Notes: generated by a model not told the origin, from the sequence alone. A stretch of 64,000 bases of DNA from an uncultured Ruminococcus sp. (GCF_934476685.1 NZ_CAKSNX010000001.1:186001-250000), one strand, 5' to 3'. Numbered from the stretch's first letter, positions 1 to 8,820 are shown. Translations and numbers: made by a program.

Positions 1-1043
1 TCAGATTTATCACAGATTTCGATATCAAGATCGCTGACGTTATGACTAAGGAAAACCTTGTTACAGCTCCTGTTGATACTGATCTCGCAGGCGCACAGAA
101 GATCCTTATGAAGCATAAAATCGAAAAGCTCCCGCTGGTTGATAAGGACGGTATTCTTAAGGGCCTTATCACTATAAAGGATATTGAAAAGGCTGTTCAG
201 TATCCAAACTCTGCAAGAGATAAGAAGGGCAGACTTCTCTGCGGCGCTACTATCGGCATGACAAACGATATCCTCGACAGAGCAGGTGCTCTTATCGACG
301 CTCAGGTTGACGTTCTCGTCCTCGATTCCGCTCATGGTCATTCAATGAATGTTATAAACTGCCTTAAGAAAGTTAAGGCTGCTTTCCCGAATACTCCTGT
401 TATCGCAGGAAATATCGCAACTGCTGAGGCTGCAAGAGCTCTTTGTGAAGCAGGCGCTGACGCTATCAAGGTCGGTATCGGTCCTGGTTCTATCTGTACT
501 ACACGAGTAGTTGCAGGCATCGGTGTTCCTCAGATCACAGCTGTTTATGACGCTGCCTGTGCTGCTGCTGAGTATGGCATTCCTGTTATCGCTGACGGCG
601 GTATAAAGTATTCAGGTGATATCGTTAAGGCTCTTGCCGCTGGCGCAAGCGTTGTTATGCTCGGTTCTGTACTCGCAGGCTGTGAAGAAGCTCCAGGCGA
701 AACTGAGATCTATCAGGGCAGACAGTTCAAGGTTTACAGAGGCATGGGTTCTCTCGCAGCAATGAACAAGGGTTCAAAGGACAGATACTTCCAGACAAAC
801 TCCAAGAAGCTCGTTCCTGAGGGAGTTGAGGGAAGAGTTGCTTATAAGGGACCTGTATCTGACACTATCTTCCAGCTTGTCGGCGGTATCCGTTCCGGTA
901 TGGGTTACTGCGGCTGCCACACTATCGAAGAGCTTGGTTCTAAGGCTCAGTTCGTAAGGATCACAGGCGCAGGTCTTAAAGAATCCCACCCACACGATAT
1001 CTATATCACTAAGGAAGCTCCTAACTATTCAGCTGGTATCTGA
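1..1043 (+). CDS. guaB: IMP dehydrogenase, 5' end outside the window
   Basis: The protein oxidises IMP to XMP with NAD+, the committed step of guanine nucleotide synthesis in the cytoplasm. The frame is already open at base 3, so the gene starts before the window; 346 codons are visible against about 490 in the family. The visible part begins near the second CBS domain (IADVMTKENLVTAP, then LVDKDGILKGLITIKDIEKA). It continues through the barrel with the catalytic cysteine loop GPGSICTTRVVAG and the flap RGMGSLAAM. The C-terminal part has GGIRSGMGYCG and ends YSAGI. Codon use is strongly biased, as in the ribosomal genes here, suggesting high expression. No terminator is evident before the next gene, 56 bases downstream. 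Confidence 0.97.
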   Translation, partial: RFITDFDIKIADVMTKENLVTAPVDTDLAGAQKILMKHKIEKLPLVDKDGILKGLITIKDIEKAVQYPNSARDKKGRLLCGATIGMTNDILDRAGALIDAQVDVLVLDSAHGHSMNVINCLKKVKAAFPNTPVIAGNIATAEAARALCEAGADAIKVGIGPGSICTTRVVAGIGVPQITAVYDAACAAAEYGIPVIADGGIKYSGDIVKALAAGASVVMLGSVLAGCEEAPGETEIYQGRQFKVYRGMGSLAAMNKGSKDRYFQTNSKKLVPEGVEGRVAYKGPVSDTIFQLVGGIRSGMGYCGCHTIEELGSKAQFVRITGAGLKESHPHDIYITKEAPNYSAGI

Positions 1044-1099
1044 TAACAGCAAGTATTTTATTAAGTTTGTTTTGATGAAAATTTATAAGTGGATCTGAT

Positions 1100-1852
1100 A
1101 TGAATATATTTTTAAGACTGGCATTTCTGTTTGCCGTCGGAAGTATGATAGGCTGGGTCATTGAGCTTTTTTACAGAAAGTTTTTCGACCCCGTGAACGT
1201 AGAACGAAAGTGGCTCAATCCTGGATTTCTTACAGGACCATACCTCCCGCTTTACGGCTTTAGCCTTATCGTGCTTTATCTTCTGGCAAGATTGGAGCAG
1301 TGTGTTCCCTTTGAGAACATATGGCTCAAAAGAATAGCGCTGTTTGTTGTTATGGCGATAGTTATTACCGCTATCGAGTACCTTACAGGTATGATCTTTA
1401 TCGTTAAGTTAAAGATCATGCTTTGGGATTACAGACAGTTCTGTGGGAATTATAAAGGAATAATTTGTCCGCTCTACTCCTTCTTTTGGGTTGTTTTAAG
1501 TGCATTTTATTATTTCTGTATAAACCCTTATATACTTGATGCACTTAACTGGCTGGCACAGAATCTTGCATTTTCATTTGTGATCGGTCTTTATTATGGT
1601 GTATTCTTTATGGATCTTGGTATGTCAATAAAGAACATTGTGAATATTACTGAATTTGCTCATGAAAATCAGATAGTAATTTTCATTGACGAACTTAAAG
1701 AACAAATAAGAAGTGTGCGTTCAAAAAACAAAGAGAAACTCTCCTTTTTTGAATCTATTCGTTTTTCCAACACCCTTACGAACAGTCTTGAAAGATATCG
1801 TGAACTGAGGGAAAAGCTTGAAAAAAGAAAAGATAAAAAGGAAAAGAACTGA
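1100..1852 (+). CDS. CmpB-type putative ABC-transporter membrane protein (PF06541-like)
   Basis: This is a 250-residue membrane protein whose start (GSMIGWVIELFYRKF, then RKWLNPGFLTGPYLPLYGFS) matches the Firmicutes family annotated as 'putative ABC-transporter type IV' (CmpB). About five to six hydrophobic segments span residues 1-190. The last 60 residues are highly charged, rich in Lys and Glu, and probably cytoplasmic. No ATPase lies beside it, so the transporter name is only a family label and the function is unknown. It follows guaB closely on the same strand and may be read from the same transcript. It ends at a clear intrinsic terminator. Confidence 0.8.
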   Translation: MNIFLRLAFLFAVGSMIGWVIELFYRKFFDPVNVERKWLNPGFLTGPYLPLYGFSLIVLYLLARLEQCVPFENIWLKRIALFVVMAIVITAIEYLTGMIFIVKLKIMLWDYRQFCGNYKGIICPLYSFFWVVLSAFYYFCINPYILDALNWLAQNLAFSFVIGLYYGVFFMDLGMSIKNIVNITEFAHENQIVIFIDELKEQIRSVRSKNKEKLSFFESIRFSNTLTNSLERYRELREKLEKRKDKKEKN

Positions 1853-1858
1853 TAATTC

Positions 1859-1888
1859 AGCGGCTGATAAATTTTCAGCCGCTTTTTT
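1859..1888 (+). terminator. Intrinsic terminator after the CmpB-like gene
   Basis: A perfect 9-bp stem AGCGGCTGA / TCAGCCGCT with a 7-nt loop is followed by a run of T. It lies 6 bases past the stop codon and separates this gene from cbiB. Confidence 0.9.
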
Positions 1889-1910
1889 GTTGATAAATCC
1901 CCTGCCGATA

Positions 1911-1939
1911 TTGCAAAATCCAACAAACTGTGATATAAT
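1911..1939 (+). promoter_or_regulatory. Sigma-A promoter of cbiB
   Basis: TTGCAA at 1911-1916 and TATAAT at 1934-1939 are separated by 17 bases. The element lies about 50 bases before the cbiB start, directly after the preceding terminator. Confidence 0.75.
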
Positions 1940-1990
1940 TATCTCAATATCTTTATATTAGTAAAATATAAAATGAAAGGATAAAATTTT

Positions 1991-2971
1991 ATGCTGATGA
2001 ATTCGCTCTGCGCTCTTGCGCTTGGATTTGTCCTTGATATGGCTCTCGGCGACCCTAACGGTTCGCTTTATCCGTTGACGCTTATAAAAAAGCTTGTGCG
2101 ATCTCTTGAAAATACGCTCAGAAAAGCTTATGCGGATTCTCCTGAGGCGCAGAATATGGCTGGTCTGATGCTCATTATCATGACGCTCATCATCTGCCTC
2201 GGAATTTCTGTTGCCCTGCTGTTTGTCTGCTATAAAATAAATGTCGTTCTGGGCATAATCATGGAGGGCATACTCTGCTGGATATCTATTTCATGTAAGT
2301 ATCTCAGGATCTCCGCTCAGGGCGTTTTCCGTGCCGCAAGATCGGGCAACATCATTTCTGCAAGAAGATATCTGAAAAAGATATCCTGCCGAGACGTTGA
2401 CGAGCTTGATATGAACGAGGCGGAAAAGTGCGCAGCTGAAACTATCTCCGAAAATATCACAGACTGGATAATCGCTCCTGTTTTCTGGATAGCTATTTTC
2501 GGCGGAGTAGGCGGAATATTCTGCCGCTGCATAAATATCATGGATAATACTGTGGGATACAAAACGGAAAGCTGCCGCTATTTCGGAAAAATCCCTGCTA
2601 TCGTTGACGACGTTATAATGTATATCCCTGCAAGGATAGCCGCTTTCCTTATGAAACTCAACGTTGCTTTTCTCCACCTTGACCATAAGAACGCCGTAAG
2701 GATATACAGACGTGATAAGAGAAAATCGCCAAGTCCTAATTCGGGCTGTACGCAGGCTGTCTGTGCAGGTGCATTGGGTATCGCTCTCTGCGGTGATGAA
2801 TATTATGACGGTCAGCTTGTAAGAAAAAAAGTTATCGGCAGTTCATCAAGACCTATCGAACCTGCCGACATCTACTGGACATCTCAGCTTGCCCTCGGCA
2901 CAGCAGGATATGGTCTGCTGCTCGCCGCTGTTGCAAGGGTTGCGGTATATATAATTGTATATGTGCTTTGA
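1991..2971 (+). CDS. cbiB: Adenosylcobinamide-phosphate synthase CbiB/CobD
   Basis: CbiB joins adenosylcobyric acid to an aminopropanol (phosphate) arm, a late step of cobalamin synthesis at the membrane. The 326-residue length fits the family. The start has the family's GDPNGSLYPL segment (usual form GDP...HPV). Later landmarks include the stretch from SARRYLKKISCRDVDELD to AAETISENITDWIIAP and the GAPNAG-like region SPSPNSGCTQAVCAGALGIALCG. Four or more membrane segments are visible. A ribosome-binding site GAAAGGA precedes the start; an alternative ATG lies two codons later. It has its own promoter. It is alone here, with no other cobalamin genes and no room for a cobalamin riboswitch in the short leader. 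Confidence 0.93.
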   Translation: MLMNSLCALALGFVLDMALGDPNGSLYPLTLIKKLVRSLENTLRKAYADSPEAQNMAGLMLIIMTLIICLGISVALLFVCYKINVVLGIIMEGILCWISISCKYLRISAQGVFRAARSGNIISARRYLKKISCRDVDELDMNEAEKCAAETISENITDWIIAPVFWIAIFGGVGGIFCRCINIMDNTVGYKTESCRYFGKIPAIVDDVIMYIPARIAAFLMKLNVAFLHLDHKNAVRIYRRDKRKSPSPNSGCTQAVCAGALGIALCGDEYYDGQLVRKKVIGSSSRPIEPADIYWTSQLALGTAGYGLLLAAVARVAVYIIVYVL

Positions 2972-2990
2972 TATCAGCAAATAAAGTTAT

Positions 2991-3025
2991 AAGCGTCTTT
3001 TTGCAGTTTTTGTGAAAAGACGCTT
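2991..3025. terminator. Hairpin after cbiB, probable terminator
   Basis: An inverted repeat AAGCGTCTTTT ... AAAAGACGCTT lies 20 bases after the cbiB stop. The stem is strong, but the T run after it is short and interrupted, so efficiency as an intrinsic terminator is uncertain. Confidence 0.6.
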
Positions 3026-3128
3026 TGCTTGTGTAAACGTTACAACTGGTTTGTACAGACTAACCGAAAATAGGGTGTTTATAAGGTGTAAATCGGGTAA
3101 AAAAGCTGAAAAAATGTCCTCAGGGGTA

Positions 3129-3157
3129 TTTACAAAAGTGAAAAATAATGTTATACT
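3129..3157 (+). promoter_or_regulatory. Sigma-A promoter of nifJ
   Basis: TTTACA at 3129-3134 and TATACT at 3152-3157 are separated by 17 bases. Transcription would start near 3164, giving a leader of about 100 nt before nifJ. Confidence 0.75.
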
Positions 3158-3163
3158 GTAATA

Positions 3164-3260
3164 GTTAAGGTGGATAAAAATTTCGATATCTTTTTTGGGA
3201 TCACGAGATTTTCGTCCCGCCATGAATTTTGAGCCGCAGGCTTAAAATATCGAGAAAGGA
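3164..3260 (+). promoter_or_regulatory. Structured 5' leader of nifJ
   Basis: The leader can fold into an outer stem joining TTTCGATA (3181-3188) to TATCGA (3249-3254, with a G bulge). Inside are two small hairpins, one of them AGCC-GCA-GGCT at 3232-3242. The 3' arm of the outer stem ends right beside the Shine-Dalgarno AAAGGA (3255-3260). I know no named riboswitch of this form, and the fold is an inference from pairing only. Confidence 0.35.
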
Positions 3261-3272
3261 ATGATTTCAGAA

Positions 3273-6200
3273 ATGGCAAGAAAAATGAAAACCATGGACG
3301 GAAACAACGCTGCTGCTTGGGCATCATACCCATTTACAGAAGTTGCTGCTATCTATCCTATCACACCATCGTCAGTTATGGCTGAAGTGACCGACCAGTG
3401 GGCTGCCAAGGGTAAAGAGAACCTCTTCGGAACTCCGGTAAGACTGGCTGAAATGCAGTCTGAGGCAGGCGCATCCGGTACAGTACACGGTTCGCTGTCA
3501 GCAGGCGCTCTTACAACAACATATACAGCTTCACAGGGTCTTCTTCTTATGATTCCTAACCTGTATAAGATCGCAGGTGAGCTTCTCCCTTGCGTTATCC
3601 ACGTTTCTGCAAGATGCGTAGCTTCCCACGCTCTTAACATTTTCGGCGACCACTCCGACATCTATGCTTGTCGTCAGACCGGTTTCGCTATGCTTTGTTC
3701 TTCTAACGTACAGGAGGTAATGGACCTCGGTACAGTAGCTCACCTCTCAACTATTGAGGGCAGAGTTCCATTCATCCACTTCTTTGACGGATTCAGAACA
3801 TCTCACGAGATCCAGAAGATCGAAACATGGGATATGGAAGATGTAAGAGATATGGTAAACTTCGAGAAGATCGAAGAATTCAGAAAGCACGCTCTTAACC
3901 CTGAGCATCCTGTTCTTAAGGGTACAGCTCAGAACCCTGATATCTTCTTCCAGGCAAGAGAAGCTTGTAACCCATACTATGACGCTATCCCTGGCATCGT
4001 AGAGGATTACATGAACAAGGTAAACGCTAAGATCGGTACAGATTACAAGCTGTTCAACTACTATGGCGCACCTGACGCTACACACGTTATCGTTGCTATG
4101 GGTTCAGTTTGCGATACTATCGAAGAAACTATCGATTACCTCAACGCTAACGAAGGCACAAAGCTCGGTCTTGTTAAGGTAAGACTTTACAGACCTTTCG
4201 TTGCTGAGAAGCTCGTTGAAGCTATCCCTGCAACTTGTGAGCAGATCTCTGTTCTCGACAGAACTAAGGAGCCTGGTTCACAGGGCGAGCCTCTTTATCT
4301 TGACGTTGTTGCTGCTCTCAAGGGCACACAGTTCCACGATATCCCTGTTGCTTCAGGCAGATATGGTCTTGGTTCTAAGGATACAACTCCTGACCAGATC
4401 AAGGCTGTTTACTGGAACGCAAGCTGGAAGGACACATACAAGCCAAGATTTACTATCGGTATCAACGATGACGTTACAAACCTCTCACTTGAATCAGAGG
4501 GCAAGCTCGACTCTGCTCCTGCAGGCACAACAGCTTGTAAGTTCTGGGGTCTTGGTGCAGACGGTACAGTCGGCGCAAACAAGAACTCTATCAAGATCAT
4601 CGGTGACCACACAGATCTTTACGCTCAGGCTTATTTCGCATATGACTCAAAGAAGTCAGGCGGCGTAACAGTTTCTCACCTGAGATTCGGTAAGACTCCT
4701 ATCAAGTCAACTTACCTCATCAATCAGGCTGATTTCGTAGCTTGCCACAACGAGTCTTATATCACAAAGTACAATATGGTACAGGATATCAAGCCGGGCG
4801 GAACATTCCTCCTCAACTGTCAGTGGGACGAGAAGGAGCTTGATAAGCACCTCCCAGGACAGGTAAAGAGATATATCGCAGAAAACAACATCAAGTTCTA
4901 CACTATCAACGGTGTTAAGATCGGTAAGGAGATCGGTCTGGGCAACAGGATCAATACTGTTCTTCAGTCTGCATTCTTCAAGCTTGCAAATATCATTCCT
5001 ATCGACGACGCTATCAAGTATATGAAGGACGCTGCTACTGCTTCATATTCTAAAAAGGGCGACGCTATCGTTAAGATGAACCACGATGCTATCGACGCTG
5101 GCTGCCATCAGGTAGTTGAAGTTAAGGTACCTGCTAAGTGGAAGAACGCTAAGGATACTCCTATGGGTATGGCTGCCGTTAAGTGCGCTGACAAGACTCT
5201 TCAGGACTTCGTAAACGAGATCCAGATCCCTTGCAATGCTCAGGAAGGCGACAAGCTCCCAGTTTCTACATTCACACATATGGCTGACGGCGTGTTCCCA
5301 CAGGGTTCAGCTGCATTCGAGAAGAGAGGTATCGCTGTTGATGTTCCGGCTTGGAACGGTGCAAATTGTATCCAGTGTAACTTCTGTTCATATGTATGTC
5401 CTCACGCTGTTATCAGACCTGTTGTAATGACAGACGACGAACTGAAGAAGGCTCCAAAGCTTGCTCAGGACAAGGCTGTTGCAATGACAGGTATGCCTGG
5501 ATATAACTTCGTTATGACTATGTCTGCACTTGACTGTACAGGCTGCGGCTCATGCGTAAATGTTTGTCCTGGTAAGAAGGGCGAAAAGGCTCTTAATATG
5601 ATGCCTCTTGAAACTCAGCTTGCTGAGCAGGAAGTATTCAACTATGGTCTTACACTTGCTGAGAAGCCTGAAGTATTCGCTAAGTTCAAGGAAACTTCAG
5701 TTAAGGGTTCACAGTTCAAGCAGCCGCTCCTTGAGTTCTCAGGCGCTTGCGCAGGCTGCGGTGAAACACCTTACGCTAAGCTCATCACTCAGCTCTTCGG
5801 CGACAGAATGTATATCGCTAACGCAACAGGCTGCTCTTCAATCTGGGGCGGTTCAGCACCTTCAACTCCTTACACAGTAAATAAGGAAGGCAAGGGTCCG
5901 GCTTGGGCTAACTCACTCTTCGAGGATAACGCTGAGTACGGTTACGGTATGTTCCTCGCACAGTCAACTATCAGAAACAGAACTATCGCTAAGGTTCTTG
6001 AGCTTTCAAAGACAACTAAGGCTGCTGCCCTCAAGACAGCTACTGAAGAGTATCTCTCAACAGTAGACGACGGTGCTGCTAACAAGGCTGCTACTGCAAA
6101 CCTTATCGCTGCTCTTAAGAAGGCTAAGACAAAGGCTGCTGACGAGATCCTTAAGGACGCTGACTACCTTGCTAAGAAGTCAATGTGGATCTTCGGCGGT

Positions 6201-6842
6201 GACGGCTGGGCATACGATATCGGTTACGGCGGTGTTGACCACGTTCTCGCACAGGGCGAAGACGTAAACATCTTTGTATTCGATACTGAGGTTTACTCAA
6301 ATACAGGCGGACAGTCTTCTAAGTCCACACCAACAGGAGCTATCGCACAGTTCGCTGCTGCTGGTAAGGAAGTTAAGAAGAAGGATCTCGCTGGTATGGC
6401 TATGTCTTACGGCTACGTTTATGTTGCACACATCGCTATGGGTGCTGACATGAATCAGTGTATAAAGGCAATTCAGGAAGCTGAGTCTTATCACGGTCCA
6501 TCACTCGTTATCGGTTATGCTCCATGTATCAACCACGGTATCAAGGGTGGTATGAAGATCGCTCAGACAGAGGAGAAGAAGGCTGTTCAGGCTGGTTACT
6601 GGCACCTTTACAGATTCGACCCACGTCTTAAGGCAGAGGGTAAGAATCCATTCGTTCTCGATTCTAAGGCTCCAACAGCTGACTATAAGGAATTCATCAT
6701 GGGTGAAGTTCGTTACAACGCACTTGCTAGACAGAATCCTGAAAGAGCTGAAAAGCTGTTCGATAACGCTGTAAAGAACGCAAAGGACAGATATGATTAT
6801 CTGCTCAGATATGCTAAGCTTTACAACACAGAAGAAAAGTAA
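3273..6842 (+). CDS. nifJ: Pyruvate:ferredoxin (flavodoxin) oxidoreductase
   Basis: This single-chain enzyme decarboxylates pyruvate to acetyl-CoA and CO2 and reduces ferredoxin, the main oxidative step of anaerobic sugar fermentation. Domain order is standard. The N-terminal part carries the pyruvate/TPP signature YPITPSSVMAE. A ferredoxin domain follows with two 4Fe-4S motifs (CIQCNFCSYVCPHAV and CTGCGSCVNVCPG). Next come a third cluster site beginning CAGCGETPYAK and the TPP motif GDGWAYDIGYGG with NTGGQSSKSTPTG. The length of about 1190 residues is normal. I place the start at MARKMKTMDGN (3273), 12 bases after AAAGGA; the ATG at 3261 directly abuts that site. Codon bias is extreme, pointing to very high expression. 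Confidence 0.97.
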   Translation: MARKMKTMDGNNAAAWASYPFTEVAAIYPITPSSVMAEVTDQWAAKGKENLFGTPVRLAEMQSEAGASGTVHGSLSAGALTTTYTASQGLLLMIPNLYKIAGELLPCVIHVSARCVASHALNIFGDHSDIYACRQTGFAMLCSSNVQEVMDLGTVAHLSTIEGRVPFIHFFDGFRTSHEIQKIETWDMEDVRDMVNFEKIEEFRKHALNPEHPVLKGTAQNPDIFFQAREACNPYYDAIPGIVEDYMNKVNAKIGTDYKLFNYYGAPDATHVIVAMGSVCDTIEETIDYLNANEGTKLGLVKVRLYRPFVAEKLVEAIPATCEQISVLDRTKEPGSQGEPLYLDVVAALKGTQFHDIPVASGRYGLGSKDTTPDQIKAVYWNASWKDTYKPRFTIGINDDVTNLSLESEGKLDSAPAGTTACKFWGLGADGTVGANKNSIKIIGDHTDLYAQAYFAYDSKKSGGVTVSHLRFGKTPIKSTYLINQADFVACHNESYITKYNMVQDIKPGGTFLLNCQWDEKELDKHLPGQVKRYIAENNIKFYTINGVKIGKEIGLGNRINTVLQSAFFKLANIIPIDDAIKYMKDAATASYSKKGDAIVKMNHDAIDAGCHQVVEVKVPAKWKNAKDTPMGMAAVKCADKTLQDFVNEIQIPCNAQEGDKLPVSTFTHMADGVFPQGSAAFEKRGIAVDVPAWNGANCIQCNFCSYVCPHAVIRPVVMTDDELKKAPKLAQDKAVAMTGMPGYNFVMTMSALDCTGCGSCVNVCPGKKGEKALNMMPLETQLAEQEVFNYGLTLAEKPEVFAKFKETSVKGSQFKQPLLEFSGACAGCGETPYAKLITQLFGDRMYIANATGCSSIWGGSAPSTPYTVNKEGKGPAWANSLFEDNAEYGYGMFLAQSTIRNRTIAKVLELSKTTKAAALKTATEEYLSTVDDGAANKAATANLIAALKKAKTKAADEILKDADYLAKKSMWIFGGDGWAYDIGYGGVDHVLAQGEDVNIFVFDTEVYSNTGGQSSKSTPTGAIAQFAAAGKEVKKKDLAGMAMSYGYVYVAHIAMGADMNQCIKAIQEAESYHGPSLVIGYAPCINHGIKGGMKIAQTEEKKAVQAGYWHLYRFDPRLKAEGKNPFVLDSKAPTADYKEFIMGEVRYNALARQNPERAEKLFDNAVKNAKDRYDYLLRYAKLYNTEEK

Positions 6843-6862
6843 TCTAAACTTTATCTGATATT

Positions 6863-6894
6863 AAACCGCATCTCTTATGAGGTGCGGTTTTTTA
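6863..6894 (+). terminator. Intrinsic terminator of nifJ
   Basis: A stem AAACCGCATCTC / GAGGTGCGGTTT with one G-U pair and a short loop is followed by TTTTTAT. It lies 20 bases after the nifJ stop codon. Confidence 0.9.
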
Positions 6895-6955
6895 TGCCTA
6901 AATCCGAATTTTTCCGCATATAATCTTATATATTGAATATTCGGAGGGAAAGATC

Positions 6956-7228
6956 ATGAACGAAATGCAGGGCAGGCACAATGCTATTCTTGAAAACCGC
7001 TCACGTCTTATGCTGACGGGAGTGACGGACGTGGAGTGTTTCAACGAAGAGGTGATATCACTTTATACTCAGCTTGGCGAGCTGACCATAAGGGGGAAAA
7101 ATCTTCACATCAATGAAATGAGCGTAGACAGCGGCGACCTCAGCGTTGAGGGGGATATATCTTCACTTGTGTACGGCGAAAAAGATCTGAAAAAACGGCT
7201 GAGCCTAATCGGAAAGCTGTTCAGATAA
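6956..7228 (+). CDS. yabP: YabP/YqfC-family sporulation protein
   Basis: This 90-residue protein matches YabP, a spore-coat or morphogenesis factor made in the mother cell in Bacillus. Typical features are ENRSRLMLTGVTDVECFNEE near the start, then a short beta-rich region (LTIRGKNLHINEMSVDSGDLSVEGDI) and no membrane segment. A strong site GGAGGGAAAG precedes the ATG. A TATAAT lies at 6919-6924 inside CATATAAT, which could also resemble a sporulation-sigma -10, but I found no convincing -35. It starts the conserved block yabP-yabQ-divIC-yabR. Whether this organism sporulates cannot be judged from the window. Confidence 0.88.
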   Translation: MNEMQGRHNAILENRSRLMLTGVTDVECFNEEVISLYTQLGELTIRGKNLHINEMSVDSGDLSVEGDISSLVYGEKDLKKRLSLIGKLFR

Positions 7229-7265
7229 AAAATTTAAAAAGATAAAATTTAAAACGGTGAAAGCT

Positions 7266-7661
7266 ATGGATATTTTTTATTTTGCAAAGGAAACAGGGAT
7301 ATATCTTTCGGGCATCATAACAGGCTGCGTCCTCGGAGCGATCTATGATTCGATAAGAGTGGTGAGGGCGGTCATACCTCATGGGAAAGTGCTGACCTTT
7401 GCGGGGGATTTTCTCTATGTGCTGTTTTTCAGCTTTGTGCTTTTTACTTTCAGCACAGGTCTTACGGGGGAGATACGCTATTTCACCCTGTTCGGTATGT
7501 TGCTGGGCTGCCTGCTGGAAAGACTGCTGCTGGGCAATTTTATAGTCAAGGCTGTGTGGAAGATATCGGGGTTTGTGAGGGAAAAAATACTTAAACCGCC
7601 GGTGATATTTATGACTAAAATAGTAGGTAAAATAAAGCGTGGATTTGTTAAAAACGCTTAA
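7266..7661 (+). CDS. yabQ: Spore cortex biosynthesis protein YabQ
   Basis: YabQ is a small membrane protein needed for spore cortex formation in Bacillus. The protein starts MDIFYFAKETGIYLSGIITGC and has GAIYDSIRVVRAVI, typical of the family, with about three to four hydrophobic segments and a basic C-terminus. I choose the ATG at 7266, five bases after GGTGA; a GTG at 7257 in the same frame would add three residues. It follows yabP by 37 bases and is probably co-transcribed. The gene order is the same as in Bacillus subtilis. Confidence 0.88.
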   Translation: MDIFYFAKETGIYLSGIITGCVLGAIYDSIRVVRAVIPHGKVLTFAGDFLYVLFFSFVLFTFSTGLTGEIRYFTLFGMLLGCLLERLLLGNFIVKAVWKISGFVREKILKPPVIFMTKIVGKIKRGFVKNA

Positions 7662-7696
7662 ATTTTAAAAATGCGTAAAAAAACTTCAAAAAGCCC

Positions 7697-7726
7697 TTGA
7701 AAGTTGAAAGTTAAGTGGTGTATAAT
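7697..7726 (+). promoter_or_regulatory. Sigma-A promoter of divIC
   Basis: TTGAAA at 7697-7702 and TATAAT at 7721-7726 are separated by 18 bases, about 36 bases before the divIC start. This would uncouple the division gene from the upstream sporulation genes. Confidence 0.7.
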
Positions 7727-7761
7727 AATTAAGAGTATAAAATTATGAAAGGAGATCCACG

Positions 7762-8181
7762 ATGACAACCGAGAAAACTATGCTCAGCGACATTGATGAT
7801 GAAATTGAAAATGACGATGCAGCTGTTGTCGATTCAGGCGAAACGGCTGAAAAGAGTGAGAAAAGCGAAAAGAAGATCGGCAGATCCCGCAAGAAAAAGA
7901 AAACACGTTTTTTCAAACCAATGCTTGTTATGCTGGTGATATGTTTCTGCGTGTTTGCCGTTGCGGATATCGTTTCACAGCAGGCTCAGATCGAACAGCT
8001 CAGACAGGAAACTGACGCTATGGCTGAGAAGATCGACGAGGCTAAAAAACTCAATGATGAGTATACCGAAATGCTCAATGCGGACGAATCTGAATTTATG
8101 GAGAAGGTCGCAGTTGAACAGCTTGGCTATGCTTATCCTAATGAACGCAGATTTTATATTGTAAACGGTTCAGACAACTGA
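7762..8181 (+). CDS. divIC: FtsB/DivIC-family septum formation protein
   Basis: DivIC is a bitopic division protein acting with FtsL and DivIB at the septum. The 139-residue protein has an acidic and lysine-rich cytoplasmic tail (residues 1-50). One membrane segment follows (about 53-70, MLVMLVICFCVFAVADI), then a coiled coil (about 72-105). The end is EKVAVEQLGYAYPNERRFYIV, the typical DivIC end motif. AAAGGAG lies before the ATG. The cytoplasmic tail is longer than in Bacillus. It has its own promoter and precedes yabR, as in Bacillus. Confidence 0.9.
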   Translation: MTTEKTMLSDIDDEIENDDAAVVDSGETAEKSEKSEKKIGRSRKKKKTRFFKPMLVMLVICFCVFAVADIVSQQAQIEQLRQETDAMAEKIDEAKKLNDEYTEMLNADESEFMEKVAVEQLGYAYPNERRFYIVNGSDN

Positions 8182-8222
8182 CCTTGCAGTATTATAAATT
8201 TTAGAGAGGACATTAAAATCAG

Positions 8223-8789
8223 ATGCAGCTAGAAGTAGGAAAAATTTATGAAGGAAAAGTAACAGGTATCACAAAGTTCGGAGCATTTGTGGAGCTTGAC
8301 AAGAACACCACGGGAATGGTACATATCTCAGAAGTGGCAAATACTTTTGTCAACGAGATAAAGGATCACATTCAGGAGGGGCAGACTGTAAAAGTCAAGT
8401 TGCTCAGCCTTGGTGATGACGGAAAGATCTCGTTGTCGATAAAGAAAGCACTGCCTGCTCCTCCGAGAAAGCCGAGAGAGAACAGAGATGGCAGGGACGG
8501 CAGAGATGGAAACAACCGTGACGGCAGAAACAATAACCGTGAGGGCGGAAGAAACTTTTCAAGAAACTCAAACGGCGGCAGACAGGGCGGTTCATACTCA
8601 AAATTTGCCGACAGAAAGCCGCAGGATTTCACAAAAAATCCACCGCCGGTATACGATCCGTCTGCTAATTCGGGCAATGCCGACTTTGAAGATATGATGA
8701 GCAAATTCAAGGCTGCAAGCGATGAAAAGTTTTCAGACCTCAAGAGAATTACTGACAACAAAAGACGTTCGCCGTCAAGAAGAAAGTAA
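8223..8789 (+). CDS. yabR: S1-domain RNA-binding protein, YabR-like
   Basis: Residues 1-70 form one S1 RNA-binding domain (VGKIYEGKVTGITKFGAFVEL, then GMVHISEVA and VKVKLLSLGDDGKISLSIKKA). The rest is a low-complexity tail rich in Arg, Gly, Asn and Asp with repeated RDGRDG-like units, followed by a conserved-looking end (FEDMMSKFKAASDEKFSDLKRI). This is the position of yabR next to divIC in Firmicutes. The target RNA is unknown; a ribosome-associated role is likely. AGAGAGGA lies 12 bases before the ATG. Confidence 0.85.
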   Translation: MQLEVGKIYEGKVTGITKFGAFVELDKNTTGMVHISEVANTFVNEIKDHIQEGQTVKVKLLSLGDDGKISLSIKKALPAPPRKPRENRDGRDGRDGNNRDGRNNNREGGRNFSRNSNGGRQGGSYSKFADRKPQDFTKNPPPVYDPSANSGNADFEDMMSKFKAASDEKFSDLKRITDNKRRSPSRRK

Positions 8790-8820
8790 TTTTCGGACGT
8801 AAAACACAAATATAAATTCA

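Noticed and set aside
1940..1990. Cobalamin riboswitch before cbiB
   Set aside because: The leader after the promoter is only about 45 nt and AT-rich, far too short for a cobalamin riboswitch of about 200 nt.
4201..4668. A 155-codon open frame inside nifJ in another frame
   Set aside because: It is rich in Leu, Ser and Arg with no ribosome-binding site and reads the out-of-frame codons of nifJ, whose own frame is fully conserved; it is a shadow of strong codon bias.
6917..6924. Sigma-E or sigma-K promoter for yabP based on CATATAAT
   Set aside because: The -10 could fit, but I found no matching -35 at the required spacing, so I do not list it as a feature.
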